Source of the DNA: Hippasteria phrygiana
Lineage: Eukaryota; Echinodermata; Asteroidea; Valvatida; Goniasteridae
NCBI GenBank assembly: GCA_037893225.1
Contig: JAZGUH010000103.1
Coordinates: 1,426,001 to 1,490,000, forward strand
Reading direction: 5' to 3'
Length of the DNA: 64,000 nt
Below, piece by piece: positions 51,445 to 62,387 of the stretch. Within the stretch, counting starts at the first letter, position 1; each line of letters begins with the position of its first letter. Below the pieces are notes generated by a model. That model made no database searches. It had not been told where the DNA came from and was given only the letters and a program-made list of their open reading frames with translations. The position numbers and the translations under genes are program-made.

Positions 51445-51732
51445 GAACGCCCCTCCTTTCCCTGTTCATAATTGAATGGTATATTGACCAAATCCAGTCA
51501 TTTTTACACTGATGGGTAGCTTAGATTTAGCGCAACAATTTCAGACCATCACCAGCTTCACAGCGTTAGAACTCTTCGAGAAAATTCAAACCTCGCAACT
51601 AATTTCTTTCTGTGAACTCTGTGTGCGTTCTCCCGTTTACTGCATTGTGGCTGCTTAACGTTTGCCACATTTTCAGATGAACGCCCCTCCTTTCCCTGTT
51701 CATAATTGAATGGGATATTGACCAAATCCAGT
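51370..51732 (+). repeat. Island of right-domain sequence inside the core
   Basis: From about 51370 the sequence follows the right-domain order seen at 58390-58750. That order is GCTTAATGTTTGTC, then a D-like left half with GATTTAGCGC and CATCACC, then GTGGCTGC with GCCACATT, then CCAGTAATTTTCAC. At 51733 it joins the second copy of the 8651-bp-offset duplication. The island is about 1.5 monomers long and lies between core blocks on both sides. Confidence 0.78.
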
Positions 51733-54700
51733 AATTTTCACACGTATGGGTAGCTTAGATCTAGCGCAACAATTTGAGACCATCGCCAGCTTCACAGAGT
51801 TAGAACTCTTCGAGAAAATTCAAACCTCGCAACTAATTTCTTTCTGTGAACTCTGTGTGCGTTCTCCCGTTTACTGCATTGTGGCTGCTTAACGTTTGCC
51901 AAATTTTCAGATGAACGCCCCTCCTTTCCCTGTTCATAATTGAATGGTATATTGACCAAATCAAGTCATTGTTACACGTATGGGTAGCTTAGATATAGCG
52001 CAACAATTTCAGACCATCGCCAGCTTCACAGCGTTAGAACTCTTCGAGAAAAATCAAACCTCGCATCAAATTTCTTCCTGTGAACTCTGTGTGCGTTCTT
52101 CCGTTTACTGCATTGTGACTGCTTAACGTTTGCCACATTTTCAGATGAACGCCCCTCCTTTCCCTGTTCATAATTGAATGGGATATTGACCAAATCCAGT
52201 AATGTTCACACGTATGGGTAGCTTAGATCTAGCGCAACAATTTGAGACCATTGCCAGCTTCATAGCGTGAGAACTCTTCGAGAAAATTCAAACCTCGCAA
52301 CAAATTTTTCCCATGAACTCTGTGTGCGTTCTCCCGTTTACTGCATTGTGACTGCTTAACGTTTGCCAAATTTTCAGATGAACGCCCCTCCTTTCCCTGT
52401 TCATAATTGAATGGTATATTGACCAAATCCAGTCATTTTTACACTGATGGGTAGCTTAGATCTAGCGCAACAATTTCAGACCATCGCCAGCTTCACAGCG
52501 TTAGAACTCTTCGATAAAATTCAAACCTCGCAACACATTTCTTCCTGTGAACCCTGTGTGCGTTCTTCCGTTTACTGTATTGTAACTGCTTAACGTTTGC
52601 CACATTTTCAGATGAACGCCCCTCCTTTCCCTGTTCATAATTGAATGGGATATTGACCAAATCCAGCAATTTTCACACGTATGGGTAGCTTAGATCTAGC
52701 GCAAAAATTTGAGACCATCGCCAGCTTCACAGCGTTAGAACTCTTCGAGAAAATTCAAACCTCGCAACTAATTTCTTTCTGTGAACTCTGTGTGCGTCCT
52801 TCCGTTTACTGCATTGTGACTGTTTAACGTTTGCCACATTTTCAGATGAACGCCTCTCCTTTCCCTGTTCATAATTGAATGGGATATTGACCAAATCCAG
52901 CAATTTTCACACGTATGGGTAGCTTAGATCTAGCGCAACAATTTCAGACCATCGCCAGCTTCACAGCGTTAGAACTCTTCGATAAAATTCAAACCTCGCA
53001 ACACATTTCTTCCTGTGAACCCTGTGTGCGTTCTTCCGTTTACTGTATTGTAACTGCTTAACGTTTGCCACATTTTCAGATGAACGCCCCTCCTTTCCCT
53101 GTTCATAATTGAATGGGATATTGACCAAATCCAGCAATTTTCACACGTATGGGTAGCTTAGATCTAGCGCAAAAATTTGAGACCATCGCCAGCTTCACAG
53201 CGTTAGAACTCTTCGAGAAAATTCAAACCTCGCAACTAATTTCTTTCTGTGAACTCTGTGTGCGTCCTTCCGTTTACTGCATTGTGACTGTTTAACGTTT
53301 GCCACATTTTCAGATGAACGCCTCTCCTTTCCCTGTTCATAATTGAATGGGATATTTACCAAATCCAGCAATTTTCACACGTATGGGTAGCTTAGATCTA
53401 GCGCAACAATTTGAGACCATCGCCAGCTTCACAGAGTTAGAACTCTTCGAGAAAATTCAAACCTCGCAACTAATTTCTTTCTGCGAACTCTGTGTGCGTT
53501 CTTCCGTTTACTGCATTGTGACTGCTTAACATTTGCCACATTTTCAGATGAACGCCCCTCCTTTCCCTGTTCATAATTGAATGGGATATTGACCAAATCC
53601 AGCAATTTTTACACGTATGGGTAGCTTAGATCTAGCGCAACAATTTGAGACCATCGCCAGCTTCACAGCGTTAGAACTCTTCGAGAAAATTCAAACCTCG
53701 CAACTAATTTCTTTCTGTGAACTCTGTGTGCGTCCTTCCGTTTACTGCATTGTGACTGTTTAACGTTTGCCACATTTTCAGATGAACGCCCCTCCTTTCC
53801 CTGTTCATAATTGAATGGGATATTGACCAAGTCCAGCAATTTTCACACGTATGGGTAGCTTAGATCTAGCGCAACAATTTGAGACCATCGCCAGCTTCAC
53901 AGCGTTAGAACTCTTCGAGAAAATTCAAACCTCGCAACTAATTTCTTTCTGTGAACTCTGTGTGCGTTCTCCCGTTTACTGCATTGTGGCTGCTTAACGT
54001 TTGCCAAATTTTCAGATGAACGCCCCTCCTTTCCCTGTTCATAATTGAATGGTATATTGACCAAATCAAGTCATTGTTACACGTATGGGTAGCTTAGATA
54101 TAGCGCAACAATTTCAGACCATCGCCAGCTTCACAGCGTTAGAACTCTTCGAGAAAAATCAAACCTCGCATCAAATTTCTTCCTGTGAACTCTGTGTGCG
54201 TTCTTCCGTTTACTGCATTGTGACTGCTTAACGTTTGCCACATTTTCAGATGAACGCCCCTCCTTTCCCTGTTCATAATTGAATGGGATATTGACCAAAT
54301 CCAGTAATGTTCACACGTATGGGTAGCTTAGATCTAGCGCAACAATTTGAGACCATTGCCAGCTTCATAGCGTGAGAACTCTTCGAGAAAATTCAAACCT
54401 CGCAACAAATTTTTCCCATGAACTCTGTGTGCGTTCTCCCGTTTACTGCATTGTGACTGCTTAACGTTTGCCAAATTTTCAGATGAACGCCCCTCCTTTC
54501 CCTGTTCATAATTGAATGGTATATTGACCAAATCCAGTCATTTTTACACTGATGGGTAGCTTAGATCTAGCGCAACAATTTCAGACCATCGCCAGCTTCA
54601 CAGCGTTAGAACTCTTCGATAAAATTCAAACCTCGCAACACATTTCTTCCTGTGAACCCTGTGTGCGTTCTTCCGTTTACTGTATTGTAACTGCTTAACG

Positions 54701-57477
54701 TTTGCCACATTTTCAGATGAACGCCCCTCCTTTCCCTGTTCATAATTGAATGGGATATTGACCAAATCCAGCAATTTTCACACGTATGGGTAGCTTAGAT
54801 CTAGCGCAAAAATTTGAGACCATCGCCAGCTTCACAGCGTTAGAACTCTTCGAGAAAATTCAAACCTCGCAACTAATTTCTTTCTGTGAACTCTGTGTGC
54901 GTCCTTCCGTTTACTGCATTGTGACTGTTTAACGTTTGCCACATTTTCAGATGAACGCCTATCCTTTCCCTGTTCATAATTGAATGGGATATTGACCAAA
55001 TCCAGCAATTTTCACACGTATGGGTAGCTTAGATCTAGCGCAACAATTTCAGACCATCGCCAGCTTCACAGCGTTAGAACTCTTCGATAAAATTCAAACC
55101 TCGCAACAAATTTTTCCCATGAACTCTGTGTGCGTTCTCCCGTTTACTGCATTGTGACTGCTTAACGTTTGCCAAATTTTCAGATGAACGCCCCTCCTTT
55201 CCCTGTTCATAATTGAATGGTATATTGACCAAATCCAGTCATTTTTACACTGATGGGTAGCTTAGATCTAGCGCAACAATTTCAGACCATCGCCAGCTTC
55301 ACAGCGTTAGAACTCTTCGATAAAATTCAAACCTCGCAACACATTTCTTCCTGTGAACCCTGTGTGCGTTCTTCCGTTTACTGTATTGTAACTGCTTAAC
55401 GTTTGCCACATTTTCAGATGAACGCCCCTCCTTTCCCTGTTCATAATTGAATGGGATATTGACCAAATCCAGCAATTTTCACACGTATGGGTAGCTTAAA
55501 TCTAGCGCAAAAATTTGAGACCATCGCCAGCTTCACAGCGTTAGAACTCTTCGAGAAAATTCAAACCTCGCAACTAATTTCTTTCTGTGAACTCTGTGTG
55601 CGTCCTTCCGTTTACTGCATTGTGACTGTTTAACGTTTGCCACATTTTCAGATGAACGCCCCTCCTTTCCCTGTTCATAATTGAATGGGATATTGACCAA
55701 ATCCAGCAATTTTCACACGTATGGGTAGCTTAGATCTAGCGCAACAATTTGAGACCATCGCCAGCTTCACAGCGTTAGAACTCTTCGAGAAAATTCAAAC
55801 CTCGCAACTAATTTCTTTCTGTGAACTCTGTGTGCGTCCTTCCGTTTACTGCATTGTGACTGTTTAACGTTTGCCACATTTTCAGATGAACGCCTCTCCT
55901 TTCCCTATTCATAATTGAATGGGATATTGACCAAATCCAGCAATTTTCACACGTATGGGTAGCTTAGATCTAGCGCAACAATTTGAGACCATCGCCAGCT
56001 TCACAGAGTTAGAACTCTTCGAGAAAATTCAAACCTCGCAACTAATTTCTTTCTGTGAACTCTGTGTGCGTTCTCCCGTTTACTGCATTGTGGCTGCTTA
56101 ACGTTTGCCAAATTTTCAGATGAACGCCCCTCCTTTCCCTGTTCATAATTGAATGGTATATTGACCAAATCAAGTCATTGTTACACGTATGGGTAGCTTA
56201 GATATAGCGCAACAATTTCAGACCATCGCCAGCTTCACAGCGTTAGAACTCTTCGAGAAAAATCAAACCTCGCATCAAATTTCTTCCTGTGAACTCTGTG
56301 TGCGTTCTTCCGTTTACTGCATTGTGACTGCTTAACGTTTGCCACATTTTCAGATGAACGCCCCTCCTTTCCCTGTTCATAATTGAATGGGATATTGACC
56401 AAATCCAGTAATGTTCACACGTATGGGTAGCTTAGATCTAGCGCAACAATTTGAGACCATTGCCAGCTTCATAGCGTGAGAACTCTTCGAGAAAATTCAA
56501 ACCTCGCAACAAATTTTTCCCATGAACTCTGTGTGCGTTCTCCCGTTTACTGCATTGTGACTGCTTAACGTTTGCCAAATTTTCAGATGAACGCCCCTCC
56601 TTTCCCTGTTCATAATTGAATGGTATATTGACCAAATCCAGTCATTTTTACACTGATGGGTAGCTTAGATCTAGCGCAACAATTTCAGACCATCGCCAGC
56701 TTCACAGCGTTAGAACTCTTCGATAAAATTCAAACCTCGCAACACATTTCTTCCTGTGAACCCTGTGTGCGTTCTTCCGTTTACTGTATTGTAACTGCTT
56801 AACGTTTGCCACATTTTCAGATGAACGCCCCTCCTTTCCCTGTTCATAATTGAATGGGATATTGACCAAATCCAGCAATTTTCACACGTATGGGTAGCTT
56901 AGATCTAGCGCAAAAATTTGAGACCATCGCCAGCTTCACAGCGTTAGAACTCTTCGAGAAAATTCAAACCTCGCAACTAATTTCTTTCTGTGAACTCTGT
57001 GTGCGTCCTTCCGTTTACTGCATTGTGACTGTTTAACGTTTGCCACATTTTCAGATGAACGCCCCTCCTTTCCCTGTTCATAATTGAATGGGATATTGAC
57101 CAAATCCAGCAATTTTCACACGTATGGGTAGCTTAGATCTAGCGCAACAATTTGAGACCATCGCCAGCTTCACAGCGTTAGAACTCTTCGAGAAAATTCA
57201 AACCTCGCAACTAATTTCTTTCTGTGAACTCTGTGTGCGTCCTTCCGTTTACTGCATTGTGACTGTTTAACGTTTGCCACATTTTCAGATGAACGCCTCT
57301 CCTTTCCCTGTTCATAATTGAATGGGATATTGACCAAATCCAGCAATTTTCACACGTATGGGTAGCTTAGATCTAGCGCAACAATTTGAGACCATCGCCA
57401 GCTTCACAGAGTTAGAACTCTTCGAGAAAATTCAAACCTCGCAACTAATTTCTTTCTGCGAACTCTGTGTGCGTTCT
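51733..57477 (+). repeat. Large segmental duplication, copy 2 (5745 bp, offset 8651)
   Basis: Partner of 43082-48826. Its left end joins the right-domain island. Its right end (57478, GTTCTCCCGTTTAATGC) joins the right domain. Both ends of this copy thus touch the same class of diverged monomer, consistent with a tandem duplication by exchange with the right flank followed by loss of about 2.9 kb. Confidence 0.87.
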
Positions 57478-59114
57478 CCCGTTTAATGCATTGTGGCTGC
57501 TTAACGTTTGCCAAATTTTCAGATGAACGCCCCTCCTTTCCCTGTTCATAATTGAATGGGATATTGACCAAATCCAGCAATTTTCACACGTATGGGTAGC
57601 TTAGATCTAGCGCAACAATTTGAGACCATCGCCAGCTTCACAGCGTTAGAACTCTTCGAGAAAATTCAAACCTCGCAACTAATTTCTTTCTGTGAACTCT
57701 GTGTGCGTTCTCCCGTTTACTGCATTGTGGCTGCTTAACGTTTGCCAAATTTTCAGATGAACGCCCCTCCTTTCCCTGTTCATAATTGAATGGTATATTG
57801 ACCAAATCAAGTCATTGTTACACGTATGGGTAGCTTAGATATAGCGCAACAATTTCAGACCATCGCCAGCTTCACAGCGTTAGAACTCTTCGAGAAAAAT
57901 CAAACCTCGCATCAAATTTCTTCCTGTGAACTCTGTGTGCGTTCTTCCGTTTACTGCATTCTGACTGCTTAACGTTTGCCACATTTTCAGATGAACGCCC
58001 CTCCTTTCCCTGTTCATAATTGAATGGGATATTGACCAAATCCAGTAATTTTCACACGTATGGGTAGCTTAGATCTAGCGCAACAATTTCAGACCATCGC
58101 CAGCTTCATAGCGTGAGAACTCTTCGAGAAAATTCAAACCTCGCAACAAATTTGTCCCATGAACTCTGTGTGCGTTCTCTCGTTTACTGCATTGTGATTG
58201 CTTAACGTTTGCCACATTTTCAGATGAACGCCCCTCCTTTCCCTGTTCATAATTGAATGGGATATTGACCAAATCCAGTAATTTTCACACGTATGGGTAG
58301 CTTAGATCTAGCGCAACAATTTGAGAGCATCGCCAGCTTCATAGCGTGAGAACTCTTCGAGAAAATTCAAACCTCGCAACAAATTTTTCCCATGAACTCT
58401 GTGTGCGTTCTCCCGTTTACTGCATTGTGACTGCTTAATGTTTGTCAAATTTTCAGATGAACGCCCCTCCTTTCCCTGTTCATAATTGAATGGTATATTG
58501 ACCAAATCCAGTCATTTTTACACTGATGGGTAGCTTAGATTTAGCGCAACAATTTCAGACCATCACCAGCTTCACAGCGTTAGAACTCTTCGAGAAAATT
58601 CAAACCTCGCAACTAATTTCTTTCTGTGAACTCTGTGTGCGTTCTCCCGTTTACTGCATTGTGGCTGCTTAACGTTTGCCACATTTTCAGATGAACGCCC
58701 CTCCTTTCCCTGTTCATAATTGAATGGGATATTGACCAAATCCAGTAATTTTCACACGTATAGGTAGCTTAGATCTAGCGCAACAATTTGAGACCATCGC
58801 CAGCTTCACAGCGTTAGAACTCTTCGAGAAAATTCAAACCTCGCAACAAATTTCTTTCTGTTAACTCTGTGTGCGTTCTCCCGTTTAATGCATTGTGGCT
58901 GCTTAACGTTTGCCAAATTTTCAGATGAACGCCCCTCCTTTCCCTGTTCATAATTGAATGGGATATTGACCAAATCCAGCATTTTTCACACGTATGGGTA
59001 GCTTAGATCTAGCGCAACAATTTGAGACCATCGCCAGCTTCACAGAGTTAGAACTCTTCGAGAAAATTCAAACCTCGCAACTAATTTCTTTCTTTGAACT
59101 CTGTGTGCGTTCTT

Positions 59115-60727
59115 CCGTTTACTGCATTGTGGCTGCTTAACGTTTGCCACATTTTCAGATGAACGCCCCTCCTTTCCCTGTTCATAATTGAATGGGATAT
59201 TGACCAAATCCAGTAATTTTCACACGTATGGGTAGCTTAGATCTAGCGCAACAATTTGAGACCATCGCCAGCTTCATAGCGTGAGAACTCTTCGAGAAAA
59301 ATCAAACCTCGCATCAAATTTCTTCCTGTGAACTCTGTGTGCGTTATTCCGTTTACTGCATTGTGACTGCTTAACGTTTGCCACATTTTCAGATGAACGC
59401 CCCTCCTTTCCCTGTTCATAATTGAATGGTATATTGACCAAATCAAGTCATTGTTACACGTATGGGTAGCTTAGATATAGCGCAACAATTTCAGACCATC
59501 GCCAGCTTCACAGCGTTAGAACTCTTCGAGAAAAATCAAACCTCGCATCAAATTTCTTCCTGTGAACTCTGTGTGCGTTCTTCCGTTTACTGCATTGTGA
59601 CTGCTTAACGTTTGCCACATTTTCAGATGAACGCCCCTACTTTCCCTGTTCATAATTGAATGGGATATTGACCAAATCCAGTAATTTTCACACGTATGGG
59701 TAGCTTAGATCTAGCGCAACAATTTGAGACCATCGCCAGCTTCATAGCATGAGAACTCTTCGAGAAAATTCAAACCTCGCAACATATTTTTCCCATGAAC
59801 TCTGTGTGCGTTCTCCCGTTTACTGCATTGTGACTGCTTAACGTTTGCCAAATTTTCAGATGAACGCCCCTCCTTTCCCTGTTCATAATTGAATGGTATA
59901 TTGACCAAATCCAGTCATTTTTACACTGATGGGTAGCTTAGATCTAGCGCAACAATTTCAGACCATCGCCAGCTTCACAGCGTTAGAACTCTTCGATAAA
60001 ATTCAAACCTCGCAACACATTTCTTCCTGTGAACCCTGTGTGCGTTCTTCCGTTTACTGTATTGTAACTGCTTAACGTTTGCCACATTTTCAGATGAACG
60101 CCCCTCCTTTCCCTGTTCATAATTGAATGGGATATTGACCAAATCCAGCAATTTTCACACGTATGGGTAGCTTAGATCTAGCGCAACAATTTGAGACCAT
60201 CGCCAGCTTCACAGCGTTAGAACTCTTCGAGAAAATTCAAACCTCGCAACTAATTTCTTTCTGTGAACTCTGTGTGCGTTCTCCCGTTTACTGCATTGTG
60301 GCTGCTTAACGTTTGCCAAATTTTCAGATGAACGCCCCTCCTTTCCCTGTTCATAATTGAATGGTATATTGACCAAATCAAGTAATTGTTACACGTATGG
60401 GTAGCTTAGATAGAGCGCAACAATTTCAGACCATCGCCAGCTTCACAGCGTTAGAACTCTTCGAGAAAAATCAAACCTCGCATCAAATTTCTTCCTGTGA
60501 ACTCTGTGTGCGTTCTTCCGTTTACTGCATTGTGACTGCTTAACGTTTGCCACATTTTCAGATGAACGCCCCTCCTTTCCCTGTTCATAATTGAAAGGGA
60601 TATTGACCAAATCCAGTAATTTTCACACGTATGGGTAGCTTAGATCTAGCGCAACAATTTGAGAGCATCGCCAGCTTCATAGCGTGAGAACTCTTCGAGA
60701 AAATTCAAACCTCGCAACAAATTTTTC
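59115..60727 (+). repeat. Tandem duplication copy 1, offset 3273 bp
   Basis: Matches 62388-64000 at 3273 bp (14 monomers less three bases). Shared private markers are GCCCCTACTTTCC (near 59634 and 62907), GATAGAGCGC (near 60411 and 63684) and TTGAAAGGG (near 60592 and 63865). One mismatch: C at 60462, T at 63735. The left break is T at 59114 against C at 62387. Confidence 0.83.
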
Positions 60728-62387
60728 CCATGAACTCTGTGTGCGTTCTCCCGTTTACTGCATTGTGACTGCTTAATGTTTGTCAAATTTTCAGATGAAC
60801 GCCCCTCCTTTCCCTGTTCATAATTGAATGGTATATTGACCAAATCCAGTCATTTTTACACTGATGGGTAGCTTAGATTTAGCGCAACAATTTCAGACCA
60901 TCACCAGCTTCACAGCGTTAGAACTCTTCGAGAAAATTCAAACCTCGCAACTAATTTCTTTCTGTGAACTCTGTGTGCGTTCTTCCGTTTACTGCATTGT
61001 GACTGTTTAACGTTTGCCACATTTTCAGATGAACGCCCCTCCTTTCCCTGTTCATAATTGAATGGGATATTGACCAAATCCAGCATTTTTCACACGTATG
61101 GGTAGCTTAGATCTAGCGCAACAATTTGAGACCATCACCAGCTTCACAGAGTTAGAACTCTTCGAGAAAATTCAAACCTCGCAACTAATTTCTTTCTTTG
61201 AACTCTGTGTGCGTTCTTCCGTTTACTGCATTGTGGCTGCTTAACGTTTGCCACATTTTCAGATGAACGCCCCTCCTTTCCCTGTTCATAATTGAATGGG
61301 ATATTGACCAAATCCAGTAATTTTCACACGTATGGGTAGCTTAGATCTAGCGCAACAATTTGAGACCATCGCCAGCTTCATAGCGTGAGAACTCTTCGAG
61401 AAAAATCAAACCTCGCATCAAATTTCTTCCTGTGAACTCTGTGTGCGTTATTCCGTTTACTGCATTGTGACTGCTTAACGTTTGCCACATTTTCAGATGA
61501 ACGCCCCTCCTTTCCCTGTTCATAATTGAATGGTATATTGACCAAATCAAGTCATTGTTACACGTATGGGTAGCTTAGATATAGCGCAACAATTTCAGAC
61601 CATCGCCAGCTTCACAGCGTTATAACTCTTCGAGAAAAATCAAACCTCGCATCAAATTTCTTCCTGTGAACTCTGTGTGCGTTCTTCCGTTTACTGCATT
61701 GTGACTGCTTAACGTTTGCCACATTTTCAGATGAACGCCCCTCCTTTCCCTGTTCATAATTGAATGGGATATTGACCAAATCCAGTAATTTTCACACGTA
61801 TGGGTAGCTTAGATCTAGCGCAACAATTTGAGACCATCGCCAGCTTCACAGCGTTAGAACTCTTCGAGAAAATTCAAACCTCGCAACAAATTTCTTTCTG
61901 TTAACTCTGTGTGCGTTCTCCCGTTTAATGCATTGTGGCTGCTTAACGTTTGCCAAATTTTCAGATGAACGCCCCTCCTTTCCCTGTTCATAATTGAATG
62001 GGATATTGACCAAATCCAGCATTTTTCACACGTATGGGTAGCTTAGATCTAGCGCAACAATTTGAGACCATCGCCAGCTTCATAGCGTGAGAACTCTTCG
62101 AGAAAATTCAAACCTCGCAACAAATTTGTCCCATGAACTCTGTGTGCGTTCTCTCGTTTACTGCATTGTGATTGCTTAACGTTTGCCAAATTTTCAGATG
62201 AACGCCGCTCCTTTCCCTGTTCATAATTGAATGGTATATTGACCAAATCCAGTCATTTTTACACTGATGGGTAGCTTAGATTTAGCGCAACAATTTCAGA
62301 CCATCACCAGCTTCACAGCGTTAGAACTCTTCGAGAAAATTCAAACCTCGCAACTAATTTCTTTCTGTGAACTCTGTGTGCGTTCTC

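Larger units (their letters stand above)
8371..57477 (+). repeat. HOR core of the satellite array
   Basis: About 210 monomers dominated by types A to F in a fixed order. Type C, 233 bp with GACCATTGCC, CATAGCGTGAG and TTTTTCCCATG, marks the phase. C-to-C spacings of 935, 1169, 1403, 1637, 1871, 2104/2105 and 3275 bp equal 4, 5, 6, 7, 8, 9 and 14 monomers less one or two bases. The five-mer is the most frequent (10 of the 31 spacings I tallied). Spacings of 2104 instead of 2105 contain an extra 233-bp hybrid. Variation between copies of a type is mostly single bases, much less than between types. No gene or transposon is visible. Confidence 0.85.

Noticed and set aside
36900..57477. Near-identical blocks as pure assembly error
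   Set aside because: Not excluded, but copies are bounded by hybrid monomers with breakpoints in shared sequence, and some differ by private single bases (47256/55907, 60462/63735). Real unequal exchange predicts this. Read coverage would decide.
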